A DNA stretch of 64,000 nucleotides from Gliomastix tumulicola. Lineage: Eukaryota; Ascomycota; Sordariomycetes; Hypocreales; Bionectriaceae. The notes beneath the pieces are model-generated. The model was given only the letters and a program-made list of their open reading frames with translations, was not told where the DNA came from and did not search any database. The stretch spans positions 2,232,001-2,296,000 of the forward strand of contig BCHX01000002.1 of the NCBI GenBank assembly GCA_001599755.1. Direction: 5' to 3'. The translations under genes and the position numbers were made by a program. The first letter of the stretch is position 1. Each line of letters starts with the position of its first letter. Shown one piece after another: positions 9,823 to 20,647 of the stretch.

Positions 9823-10596
9823 TCACCCCAAGCTCCCATCCTCGTCCTCGCACTCCCTCCCCTCCCCATACAACACCTCACAGACACCCCCCAGCGGCAC
9901 ATCCATCACCGCATCCGTCGACACGCTCCAAACCTCCCTCCACCGCATCATCTTGGCCCCCCCCGCCACCCTCTCCCTCCGCCTCCCATCCACGGGCACA
10001 CCCCGTAAGCGGCCCCTGCTGTCAATCACGGCCACTTTGCCCGCGCCGTCCACGACCGTCTCGACGCTGCCCATCGGCACCGTCAGCTTCTCCGTGTTGT
10101 ACAGCGCCAGCGCGGCGTAGATGTACACGAGGGTCATGACGAGGAAGCTCGGGACGGCGAGCGCCCACCAGCGGTTCGGGTAGTAGTACACGCCGAGCGC
10201 GTGCAGGAAAGGGGACGGGAGGTACGCCCAGAGGAGGTACATGAGGAAGGCGAGGCTGCTGAAGAGGTAGAGGACGAAGCCGTAGTACTCGTAGGTCGGG
10301 ACCTTGGGCGCCGCGCGGGGCACGGGGCCGACGGCCGGGTTATTGTTGTTGTTGTTGGTGTTGTTGTTGTTCTCGTCGTCCGAGGCATCGGGGGTTGTCG
10401 GGCGCGAGGGGCGGAGGAGGGAGGTGAGCGAGGGGGACGGTGGGAGAGGCGTTGGAGGACGGCCGTAGAAGGGCGGCGCGAAGTAGTTCTGGGAGAGCGG
10501 GCGAGGCGGCGAGTCGTGGTCGAGGTCGTGGTCTGAAAACCCTACCGAGTCGTTGTCGGAGAGGATGTCGTCATCTTCGTCTGATGAGGCGAGCAT
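9823..10596 (-). CDS. gpi19: PIG-P subunit of GPI N-acetylglucosaminyltransferase
   Basis: A single exon encoding 257 residues. The core has the PIG-P pattern of two membrane helices, YEYYGFVLYLFSSLAFLMYL and RWWALAVPSFLVMTLVYIYA, joined by the LPSPFLHALGVYYYPNRWW loop. PIG-P/Gpi19 is a subunit of the ER enzyme that transfers GlcNAc to phosphatidylinositol, the first step of GPI-anchor synthesis. The N-terminal 100 residues are an acidic and Pro/Ser-rich extension ending in an Asn run (NNNNTNNNNNN, encoded by a GTT-type microsatellite around 10341-10374). The tail after helix 2 holds a conserved-looking region. It is longer than the roughly 140-residue yeast protein. Confidence 0.9.
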   Translation of the reverse strand: MLASSDEDDDILSDNDSVGFSDHDLDHDSPPRPLSQNYFAPPFYGRPPTPLPPSPSLTSLLRPSRPTTPDASDDENNNNTNNNNNNPAVGPVPRAAPKVPTYEYYGFVLYLFSSLAFLMYLLWAYLPSPFLHALGVYYYPNRWWALAVPSFLVMTLVYIYAALALYNTEKLTVPMGSVETVVDGAGKVAVIDSRGRLRGVPVDGRRRERVAGGAKMMRWREVWSVSTDAVMDVPLGGVCEVLYGEGRECEDEDGSLG

Positions 10597-11745
10597 GGCT
10601 TCGAACGACTAATTGGAGCTGTGGCGGCGACGGCCCTTGGTAAATGATGATGCAATTGAGCGTTATTCCATTGTGTCGGCGCCGAAGAAAGAGTGGAAGT
10701 GAAGTTGCAAGGGGGGAGCTTTCTCAAGTGCCGGCGTGGGGACAGGACTCCCGTCGAGCATTAGATACGGCCCCACTTCTCATTACAAGCCAGACATCCA
10801 TGCCCTCAACGTGCATCAAGATTCTGAGAACACTCAATTTCCTGCCAGCATCGAAGTTGTAATCCTACACAAGCTGACATAGTATTACAGCACACCAAAC
10901 GAGCTGTTGGTCATTGATTCAACCGTCCGACACACAGCCGGCTGACTCGATGTATCGAAACTGGACGATATAATATTAGCATGTCAATGTCACTCTCAGC
11001 CCTGTAAGTAACATAGGGTGAAAGACTCACAACCATCGCCTCTAGCCATATCACGACCGTGAAGAACACAGAACCCAGAAAGAACCTCCTCCTCTCGATA
11101 GGTCCGGGTCTTTTACCGTTTATCCAGTTGCATTCGAAGCATGGGTGGATCAAGATCCTCGACCCGTGGATGAATGCCAGAGCCCCGAGCTCAAATAGCT
11201 GACAGAATGGTAGATCTGGCGGGCTAAAGAGGCCGACCTCATCTGGGATACCTAGCCATACTTGTATTGACCAGAGCATCGTTGGAAGTCGCAAGATTTC
11301 CCGGAGCAGAGGGCCTGGATTGCTGAGGCTGCTACTTATGCAGGACATGGTGAATACCAATATCAATGTTGGATTCTCGAGTGAAGATGTGATGTTTGTA
11401 AAGTGCAGGTTTAGATTTACCTGCCAGTAAGGTCGTCCAAGTGCTACATACTTACTTACTAGTAGCCAACAGGTGGCTTTCAGGCTGTTTCCCCCAACCA
11501 CTTTCTTTTCGGGGACTTGCATTTGGCCGTTGAGTTGGCGAACCTTGATGTACATACCAGGGCTGCCACTACTACTAGTAACTAACACAACCACAGGGAC
11601 AGCGCTTCGAAGGATGATATAAAGTAGGCTGAAATGTCCATTATCGCTGCTCAAGTCTTTCTATATCTCCATGTCTGATCATTAATATATCGTGCGTAAA
11701 ATATACAGGTACACGACGCTCGTTTCCCGAATCACCTTGCCCCCT
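10597..11745. other. gpi19 promoter and vps8 3' flank, with one weak ORF
   Basis: A 1.15-kb spacer between two minus-strand genes. Apart from the weak open frame described separately it has CTACTAGTA-type low-complexity words around 11450-11470 and 11570-11580 and nothing else I can interpret. Confidence 0.4.
10911..11654 (-). CDS. Doubtful hypothetical ORF with hydrophobic segments
   Basis: An open frame of 247 codons begins at a TTG; the first ATG is further in. It encodes stretches that could span membranes (LLYIILRSAVPVVVLVTSS and FFLGSVFFTVVIWLEAMVVSL). Good splice-like words interrupt it: GTAAGTAAGT after CWLLV, and GTGAGT after AMVV. It could therefore be a small multi-exon gene, a degraded gene, or chance. 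I recognise no family. It sits in the 3' flank of vps8. Confidence 0.2.
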   Translation of the reverse strand: MSSDNGHFSLLYIILRSAVPVVVLVTSSSGSPGMYIKVRQLNGQMQVPEKKVVGGNSLKATCWLLVSKYVALGRPYWQVNLNLHFTNITSSLENPTLILVFTMSCISSSLSNPGPLLREILRLPTMLWSIQVWLGIPDEVGLFSPPDLPFCQLFELGALAFIHGSRILIHPCFECNWINGKRPGPIERRRFFLGSVFFTVVIWLEAMVVSLSPYVTYRAESDIDMLILYRPVSIHRVSRLCVGRLNQ

Positions 11746-14700
11746 TCACCCATCAATAGGACACTTATATTCTCTCTCGTGTCCCGCCCTGCCCGCCTCT
11801 TTCTCCTGCAGTGAATCAAGACAGCTCTGGTGGTAGATATGTCGACACGCCAGCACAACCAGCGGCCCGAGCGGCGGGTCCTTGCGCTGCGCTGCGGCCA
11901 CCTCCTGACCCTCCCCAGGCTGCTGCTGCTGCTCTTGCTGGGACGGCATCGGCGCCAGCGGCTGCTCGATGACGATGCTCGCTGGGCGCGTGTCCAGGCT
12001 CTTACCCTTGCCTTTGCCCCCGACCCCGGCTCCGGACCCGCCTTTGACCTGCTCGGCAAGCTGGGCTCTCTTCTCTCTTCTCCGAGCGTCTTCGATAGTT
12101 TGTCTGTCCTCCCACGCCTCAAAGACAGCACCGCCGGAGACGCCAGGGCCCCAGACCCTGCGACCGCACGCCTCGCAGGTAGACCCCCGTGGCCTCCACC
12201 CACGCTGGCGCAGCTCTACGGCCTGCCGGACGTTGACGTAGAGATTGCGTTCGAGAAGACGGTTCGAGAGCCGAAGGATGGACTCCTCGTACGCATAGGC
12301 GGCGAATATCGAAGCCAGCACCCCCCTCAGATCAGCCAGGTTGGGAGACTCCGCCGCCGCCTGAGTGAGGAAGGCCCGGAGAACGCGCAGAAAAGACAGG
12401 CTGGAGCCAGCGTTGGATAGGAGCTTGGTTCCCTGCTGGCCTGCCGTGTGGTTGGACGTTGCCGTGAGAAGGGAAGTGAAGGTGTGCTGGACGAGGGAGC
12501 GGAGTAGAGACACCAGTTTCTCGTTATCGGCGGTGCTCATGTCATCCCCGTGCACATTGCCCGAGAGCCCGGCAACAACGGGCGATAGTCGCCGCGTGAT
12601 TTGGACGCAAGCCTGAATGAGGTCCAGCCACATGGTCTCGTCAGTGGACAACGCTTGGTCGGTGCCTGCCTTCTTCTTCTGCACGACTGTGACTTTTCTA
12701 GATGTCTTCATTTGGCCCTGACACAGCCAGATGCCCACATGAACATAGTTCTGTAAGCTCTGCAGCAATTCCTCGGCAGCTTCCTGGACATCGAGCGACT
12801 CTGAGCGGTCGGCTCCTGAACCTAGACCATGGACTGCCGACTCGAGAGTCTGCAGGTGCTTGATCAAGCGCCCCATCGCTTCCTTGATCTGCCCGTCTTG
12901 GGCCATGAGCACAACTGCTGCATCAATGACACCCGTCTCTTCCATGGTCGGCAGAAGACTGTCCAGGCGGAGGTCCACTGACTGTACCGTTCCAATGTAA
13001 TCTGAGACGTGATGCGGGTCATACTCGCACATCAGCCGAACGTACATCTCGACGAGGTCACGATTTGGCGACTCCTGGGCCTCATGGCCCTTTTCGCTCG
13101 GCTCGAGCAATGCCTTCAGGTACGCGTGCTGCAACTCATCCTCGTCTCCGGCAGACTCGACCATGGTCTTGTGGATTTCGTGCGGCTGAGATCGGAGTGT
13201 AGAGACTGACAGCTCGGGGCTGAGCTCCAACAGGTCTCTCGCATGCGCCCTTACAACCTCGAGGACATCCTCCACTTGATGCTCGGTAAGCCCGCTCTGG
13301 GGCCGCAGGCAGTCAGCGATGCAGCCGAACACAGACTCCTGATCTTCCGGATCCTCGAAGTATGTCTCAACGAGCTTCCCGTACTGCTTGTCGGTCTTGT
13401 AGATTCGCTTCAAGATTCTGTAGAATCCTGCCTGCTTGAAGAGGGGCATCAAGGCAGCCATGTCAGACGGGTGGTATACCGACAGAAGATACTCTGCACT
13501 GAGCTGAGCATCCTCAGCGAGGTCCTCGCCGGGGTAGTTGCATAGACCGGACAAGACTCGAGATAGCGTTGACCCTGGGAATAGTAGATATTGGGGGAAT
13601 TTTGGTAGGTTCCGCGCAATGAACATGTCGAGGTAGATGGTGTCCTCAGAGCCAAAGTCAGAAGGGTTCATGACGTCCAGCAAAATTGAGACGATGTACT
13701 GGCGATTGATCGTCTGCCCAAAGATCTGCTCTTCAGGCATATCCATCCTCGATGTGCCGTTGACCTGCTTATCTGGCGAGTCGTTGAGAAAAGGGTCCTC
13801 GAAGGCCTCATTGAGCGAGCTCAGTAAGCTGGGGGCGTCAAATTTGAGTATGAGTCGGAGGTAGGGGAATGCTGGCTCGGATTCCTCATGAGGCATGGTG
13901 AGAAAGGGCCGCCCGCCTTCTCGAGGCCATGTCACCGTCTGGCCGGAGAACAAGAACCAGTAGATTTCTGATTTAGCTTTGACGGCCGTGGCTTCGTCCA
14001 TCAACGACTCGTTGGGATATACTCTCCCGGTCAGGGTGTAAGAGAGGTAGGGAAAGACCTTCACGGCATTGATATCCAGGTAGTCGTTCCCAATGCCACC
14101 TCGAGTTTCGCCGTTCGTGATGGACGGACCGAGGAGGGTAAGGAGGTCGATCATGGGGGTGATGTAGTCGCTCAGGGCCTGGTTCCAGATATAAATGAGA
14201 GCATCGTAGAGACCATGTTGCTTGCACAGAAGCGTCGTCTGATCTAGATCAAGTGTGGCTGTGTTCACATGGCAAAGCATCTCCTCTAGCCTGCTCTCCC
14301 ACCCTTTGACGACGTAATGCGTGACTATGGCCTTGATCACAGAGGGTGGAACTACCGTCACCGTCCCGTCAAGGACGTACGGCTCCAGTGCTTCGAGGAA
14401 GATGCCCGGCACATCTGCGTCCTCAAACCACTCGTACATCTCGTCGAACAGGAAGTCCGTATTCTCGATGCTTTGGCAGGCAACAAAACAAGTCTCAGCC
14501 AGCTGGGTCAGGTGCTGGTCATCCACCTGCTCCCCTTTTCGTCTCTGCCCAAAGACGTATTTTAGGGATGCGCTCATGATCTCCAAGATCTTGTCCTGAA
14601 CCATGGTGTGCCGCAGACTCGCATCTTCAGGCAGACCAACGGTGAGCTTGTCGGCATCGCCCGTGAAGTAAGATGTTGCTAGCTGGATGGCACCAATGTA

Positions 14701-16718
14701 GTCGCCATTCTCCATGATAGCGATGAGACGATCAGCCCAGTTAGGCAACGCTCCAATCGACACCTCATTGAAGCCCAGGAGAAATATCCGGCCTTTGTAA
14801 GCCTTGAAACTCATGTAGAACGCATCACCGACGACGCCGTGCATAGACGTGTCCTCCTCATCCAGCTGCTCGACGAGGGTGTGCAGTTGCTTCGAGAAGA
14901 GATCCACGTGATATACGTGCTTGTTGATCAGGTCAATGGCCTCGGTCATGCGCATGCTCCTGTCCTCTATAACGATCAACCGCTGCGAGAGCGTAAGGAC
15001 TGTGAGCACCGAGCGGCTGAGCCACTGAACCGCCGCGATCGACTCCTCGCATATCCACCTGCTTCTCGCCTTGAACTTCAACGTTGGCGGCTGGTCCTTG
15101 TCCTCGCTGTGTATCTCGTCGACGTCGAGGACCGTGAGCACATTTGACCAGCAGTACGCGAGCTTCGCCTTTGATGTGGAGCTCCCGGTATGCGGATCGG
15201 GCACCTTGAGCTTGACGGCAGGGAACCAGGCTAGACAGCCTGCCATGGCGCTGTGCGCTGCAACGTCCTTCGGCCGCGCAGATTTGTGTTGCGTCTGGGC
15301 GACAGGAGTCGTGGACACAATGACGAGGAGATAGGGAGTAAGCATCGCCGTGAGCCCGAGGCTGTCTGTCGAGCGCTCAACGTTGCCCAGGGGCAGAGGC
15401 GCGAACGCCAACACAGTGCTGGGCTTCAGGGGCTTCCCAGACGGCGCCTGAGCGTGAGGATACCGACCCAATATCCGGGTCGTCTTCACAGTCCTTCCCA
15501 GCGCACCTGTACCGCGAGTCGCCAGGTGGGAGAAAGCCATGCCCTTCTCGTCAGCGGACACAAGTGCCGTATGCCGCGTGGACAGGAATCCGAGATGGGT
15601 GACCGCTGCATTTGTGATGTGCCCGTCGCTCGTGCGGTCCTGGGCCTGCGCGGGATCAATATGAGGAATCGTCAGGAACGGCCGAGACGAGCGGCTCGTA
15701 TCCCAGGTAAAGATACTGCCATCGGCATGTCCTCCAGCAATAGTCGTATGGTCTGCTGATATAGCGATGGCCGTGATGGGACCGCACTCGACAGCTGTAT
15801 ACCTGTCAACTAAAAAGGCCCCCTAGCCAGCAAAGGAGTCCATCTCAATGCTTACCTTTTGTTCCCGGCCCAATGATCAATTTGAGATTCTGATTATAGT
15901 CAAAGATTAAGATTATCCCCTTGCTCGTCCCCAAAACAATAGACGCCGAAATCGCCAAGCACGTAGGTGACCCGAAATTGCGCCTCCCAACTTCAGAGAA
16001 GGCCTGGCCGTTGAGCTTCCGCAGCCGCGTCCACCGCACGACCTCCCACGGGGGCGACGAGGTGTCCGTGTCGGCGTGGTCGAAGACAAAGTTGGAGCTG
16101 AGGGACGCGTGGCGGCTGTGGGAGGAGAGGAAGGCGGGCGACGAGGGTCGGGGGCTGTTCGTGCGGGAGGAGGACGATATGCGGGACTTGAAGCGGCGGT
16201 CGAAGGGGCGGAAGGACGGTGTAGGGCTGCCGATGCCAGGTCGAGAGGGCAGAACACTGCTGCCAGGGGACGACATGAAGGATCCCTGGATCATGTCAGC
16301 AATTGTATCAGAGAGAGGAAGTGACACCCATCCGCAGCCTCAGACATACTTGTACCGAAGGCGTATCGTCCGGCCCCGACAGCACCGACTCTATCGGACT
16401 GTCCGCCCGTCGCGGCAACGCATCCACGGAGCTCGCGTCGACCGAGCCAAGCTCCTCCGAACCATCGGTCTGCATCTCTTGCGTCACCTGCTGCGAACCA
16501 GTCCCCTGCGCCGAGAAGCTCTGCAGCTCCACGGGCTCGTCGTTGTCGACCTCATCCTCGCCCTCTCGGTCGGCGTCCGTATCGTCGGCGTCGTCATCGT
16601 GGGTCTCGAGCTGTGGCACGTCGTCCCCGTCGAGACGCTGGTGGGCAGTCACGAAGTAGTCGTCGCCCGAGGCCCCGTCCGTCCCCGACACTGGCGGTTT
16701 ATCTTCCGGTTCGTCCAT
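11746..16718 (-). CDS. vps8: Vps8, CORVET tethering complex subunit
   Basis: Three exons: 16718-16350, 16285-15856 and 15794-11746, giving 1615 residues. The N-terminus is acidic and disordered (MDEPEDKPPVSGTDG). Exon 2 starts a beta-propeller (CLAISASIVLGTSKGIILIFDY), which continues in exon 3 (AVECGPITAIAISADHTTIAGGHADGSIFTWD). A long alpha-solenoid follows, then a C-terminal RING-like domain: CEACGRRVWG, LACRHIYHQSCL and a terminal KCPIDG. Vps8 binds Rab5/Vps21 and tethers endosomes as part of CORVET. The RING ends with a single Cys (CPID) instead of the usual CPxC. The second intron has a decoy AG (GACAG); only the later ATACAG acceptor keeps frame. It is divergent from the GPALPP gene. 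Confidence 0.93.
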
Positions 16719-17445
16719 GGCGACGAGGCTTCCATCACACCGCGGGGGGAGCGTCTTCAAGCCGTCGAGCTCATGTCATACCAGGTTGGGGGGGGGGGAG
16801 CTTTGCGATGTCGATCCGTGTGTTTGGAGGCAGCTTTCGTCGGGTCTAAATCGGCGTTGTAAAGAGCGAATCGACCAGGCTGTCACTGCAGAAGCGAATC
16901 TGTCGATGGGGCACCTGGGCGTTCAATTGCGCAGTCCGTCTATGGAAAGCCAATGGCGAGGACAAGCACAAGGTAAGGATGCAGCTGAGAGCTCTGGGAT
17001 GTGGAGTTGGCTTGTCGCTCCTGGACGCTACAGCTGATTGATAGTGGCACCACGAGAATCGGAGGCGCAGCAGGCGGACCGGGGATTCTCCGACTTACAC
17101 ACGTGGGATACGGTACCCTTTGCATCGCAATCCCCCACGAATCTACGAGGGGAAACCTGTTTTTACTTTGATTTCCCCAGATTTCGACCTGCAGACTGGC
17201 TTTGCAGAAGCTGTCACAGTTCGTGAACCAGAAGATCGTTTCCTGGTTGATATAGGCAAGGTCCCGTCGCTAAGCTCCAGCGCCGTCCATTGACCTTTGG
17301 CAGTGGACCCTGTGATATTCCCGTCTGTGTGACGTCGCACCAGTTCCCAGGTTTCCAGAACAACCACCACCAAGGTCCTGTCAGCCTCACACACCTCAAT
17401 TGCTTTACGTACAGCGACTGCGCATAGACATAGACCGTAGCCGTC
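16719..17445. promoter_or_regulatory. Bidirectional promoter between vps8 and the GPALPP-domain gene
   Basis: A 727-bp spacer between divergent starts. A run of about ten G lies near 16788-16798, some 75 bp upstream of the vps8 start. I see no TATA box and no clear factor site. Confidence 0.45.
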
Positions 17446-18396
17446 ATGTCTTCCATCGGCCCCCAGCTGCCGCCTCACCTCGCCAAGCGCAAGCGCACCC
17501 CGGACGACGACGGCCAGGACCATCCCGCCTCGCCCCCCGCGAAGAACACCCGGGTGAATAAAGATGAGCTCGACGTCGACGACTCCGACTCAGACGATGG
17601 CTACGGCCCAAGCGCACCTCCGCAGCCTGTAGTAGGCCCAGTACTACCAGCAGCCGCCAACACAAACGAGATCAACCTGGACGACGACTCAGACTCAGAC
17701 GTCGGGCCCCGTCCACCACCGCCCTCAAAACCGCCCGCCGGCCCATCACTCCCTCCCCCCGCCGCCGCCGACGACGATTCCTCCTCAGACGACGACTACG
17801 GTCCCTCCCTCCCAACCGCAGCCACCCGCCCCCAGATCGGCCCAGCCATGCCCCCAGCCCCGTCCGACGACACCCCGCAGCGCGACAGCTGGATGCTCGC
17901 ACCGCCCACGGCCTCCGGCTACACCGAGCGCGACCCGACGCGCCTCAAGGCGCGCAAGTTCGCCTCCAAGTCCTCCGCGCAGCCGGCCGGCACTCAGGCT
18001 GCCTCCATCTGGACCGAGACCGCCGAGGAGAAGCTGCAGCGCCTGCAGGACTCGGTGCTGGGACGGTCGGGTCCGGCCGGGGCGGCGGCGGCGGGCGGCA
18101 GCGCTGGCGAAGGGCCGGACGCCGCGAGGGCGAGGAGGGAGGAAGAGGAGGAGAGGAATAGGAAGATCGCGGCGAGCGTGGAGGCGAAGCGGGGGAAGAG
18201 CCTCATGGACGAGCACGGGGCGAAGAGGAAGCTGCAAGGCGCGGATAAGGAGGAAGAGGACGATCCGAGCAAGAGAGCCTTTGATCGGGAGAAGGACATG
18301 GCTCTCGGTGGGAAGATTGGGTCGGCGCAAAGAAAGGAACTGCTCAACAAAGCAGCCGACTTCGGCGGGAGATTCCAGAAAGGATCGTATTTATAA
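17446..18396 (+). CDS. GPALPP motif / DUF3752 protein
   Basis: A single exon encoding 316 residues. The repeated motif is plain: GPQLPPHL at the N-terminus, then VGPVLPA, AGPSLPP, YGPSLPT and IGPAMPPAP, each set among Asp/Ser acidic stretches. The C-terminal half carries the DUF3752 features: RDSWMLAPP, DPTRLKARKFASK, IWTETAEEKLQRLQD, a charged coiled region, FDREKDMALG and the end GGRFQKGSYL. The animal counterpart is GPALPP1. It is likely nuclear, possibly splicing-related, but no reaction is established and I infer none. Confidence 0.85.
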   Translation: MSSIGPQLPPHLAKRKRTPDDDGQDHPASPPAKNTRVNKDELDVDDSDSDDGYGPSAPPQPVVGPVLPAAANTNEINLDDDSDSDVGPRPPPPSKPPAGPSLPPPAAADDDSSSDDDYGPSLPTAATRPQIGPAMPPAPSDDTPQRDSWMLAPPTASGYTERDPTRLKARKFASKSSAQPAGTQAASIWTETAEEKLQRLQDSVLGRSGPAGAAAAGGSAGEGPDAARARREEEEERNRKIAASVEAKRGKSLMDEHGAKRKLQGADKEEEDDPSKRAFDREKDMALGGKIGSAQRKELLNKAADFGGRFQKGSYL

Positions 18397-19069
18397 TAAC
18401 ACCATCACCAGAGCCTGGAGCTGTTACGGCTGGCCGACTCTCCAGCCATCTGTTCTTCATACCTTTCATCTCCCCATCATATCTCCCCGTCACATCTACC
18501 TACAGTCACTTTTTGACCGATTGTACAACACAGCAGGGTCAACTGAAACATTCAAATGAGTGTACAATACACCTGGCAGGCTATATATACTAAATCAATC
18601 CGTAAACTCCTTCGCTCCGGGTCCAGATCCTAATACTCATGATCCCCAAAATGAGACACCTCCTCGTACTATATAACCAGCCAAAGATGGGAAGACGTTT
18701 TTCGCGCCTCCTTGATCGTACACAGCAATCAGCCCTCTCCAAGCTCGAGCCACTTCTGACTCCGAGCCCACCCCCTTTCGAGTGTGCGGATGTGAGCGCA
18801 AGTTGATGTGAATATGGCATACTTCCTCCAGGGATATATACAGCCAGCTGAGGACGCCTCTCTCAAGATTTCCCCCGCCATTGTTGAAGCCCGGGTCGTG
18901 TCATATACGTTAAACAGTAAGAAAACAAATCGATAAAAATAGCAGCGGGTAAAACAATACTGTGCGATGGCGATGATGGGGGGGGCGCACTTGGGGTAAG
19001 GATAGTATGGCCCGGTATGTCTGGCCGGGGGGTCGTGGTTGATAAGCTCGGGTATGTATGTTGTGTTGG
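18397..19069. other. Convergent 3' intergenic region
   Basis: A 673-bp spacer between the ends of the GPALPP gene and the RING gene. A G8 run is present near 18978. No coding signal. Confidence 0.4.
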
Positions 19070-20647
19070 TTAAGCAGCGGGACGAGTGCCAGACTCAAGC
19101 TGTGACGGCGTGACAGCCTCAGCATCAGTTGTCCCTGCGTTGGGAGCCTCGGCAGGACCAGACTGCTGCTGCTCGTTCTTCCGTCTGCCGAACTTGAAAG
19201 CAGATCTCATATTCGAGAACACTCCTTGGCTGGGCGCGGCCGTGATTTCAGGCGTTTGGTTCTGATCTGGTGCAATAGCGGAGGACTCAGTAACGGACTG
19301 GGTCTGAGTGTCGTCCTGAGCAGCATCCGCGCCTTGCTCTCTGTCTCTTCTCTGCCTGCGGTAGCCTCGAGGCTGAGGAAGCATCTCGCTGACACCAGGG
19401 GAGCTCTGCTGCTGTCGTTCGCGTCGGTCTCTCGAGCCTCTCTGGAAGACGCCTCGGAGTCTTGTAGGCAGGTTGAGACGGGCATTGTCGCGGGAATCAA
19501 AGTTGGTAGCCTGACCCTGCTGACCCTCTCCCTCCTGATTGGGTCGCGGCTTCGGGGTGTAGTAGTCAGCCTTGCAGAGCGGGCAGCAAGCACGACGGCT
19601 GGTGAGCCATGGGTCGACACATCCGGCATGGAAAGCATGACCACATGTCAGTCCACGAATATCATCGTCATCCTCCAGGCTGTCAATGCAAATAGCACAC
19701 GAGTCACCCGGGGAAGCCTGCATGCACTCGGGAGGCAACGCTGCGTCGATTTGCTCGTCATCATCGTCCTCGTCCACAGAGCTCCGCACACGCTCCAGAT
19801 CCTTAGATGATCGCTGATCAGCGTTGGAAGGCTGACCAGTCTCGGTTGTTTGACCCTGTGCCGTGGCGTTCCCGTCCTGCTTCTTGTTCTTGTCGCCGTC
19901 CTTCTCCGGATCCGCCTCCGAGGTGGAGTCTCTGACTGCTCTCGCTGGCTGGGACTGGGCTTCGGAAGTGGCATTCGCACGGACGCTGTCGGCAGAAGTT
20001 CGCTCGGTTTCTGTATTCGCAATAGGAACGATGCCCTCAGCCTCACGGATGCTGTTGGCTCTGCTCGGGCTGACGGCCACACCACCAGCAGTAGGCAGAC
20101 CCTCGCTCGCTCTTTCCGACACCCATGTCTTGTACTTCTTCATAGGGAACTTTTCATTGACCTCATCCATCGTCATAAGCTTCTTCTCGCGTCTTCGACG
20201 GTGTGGGCGAGGCATGTTGTCCATGTTAATCTGGTCGCCATTCTCGCCCATGCGGAGGGCTCTGTTGCGTGCATTGTAGCGAAAGCAGTACTTGACGCCA
20301 ACAATGATCCTATGAAGGGCCGAGTCGTTAGAATTGATTACTTGCGACATTTGGACCAGATTGTTTCTGATGGAATAGAGGCAGTGACTCTGATGGGATG
20401 CTGAGACGGATGGGCGTCCGAAGCCAAATCAGCAACGATGCGGGATTAGAGCTTACCAGAGGTTCGTAAAAACCACGCCGAAGCCCAACGCTACGAAGAA
20501 CAGCAGAGGCGAACTAGAAGAGTTGCTCTTCTCGTGCTCCTCAGCCTGCGACGTCTCCGCAGGGTCGGCGGAAGTGGTCGCCGTCGCCTGGGCAACTCTG
20601 GCGGCGAGGTTGACGGCCTCGCCGACGGCATCGTGGATGACAGCCAT
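19070..20647 (-). CDS. Membrane-anchored RING-H2 protein, probable E3 ubiquitin ligase
   Basis: Two exons: 20647-20457 and 20309-19070, with a 147-nt intron (GTAAGC donor, CATAG acceptor), giving 476 residues. I chose the acceptor because it alone joins VVFTNLW to IIVGVKYCFRYNARNRA in frame, so the intron lies inside one hydrophobic segment (LLFFVALGFGVVFTNLWIIVG). A conserved juxtamembrane region follows (PRPHRRRREKKLMTMDEVNEKFP). The RING-H2 reads CAICIDSLEDDDDIRGLTCGHAFHAGCVDPW ... CCPLC. The tail is long, polar and disordered. The design of one membrane anchor plus a cytosolic RING-H2 fits an organelle- or ER-membrane E3 ligase; the substrate is unknown. The start used is the ATG of MAVIHDAVGEAV; an earlier in-frame Met adds 22 residues. 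Confidence 0.85.
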
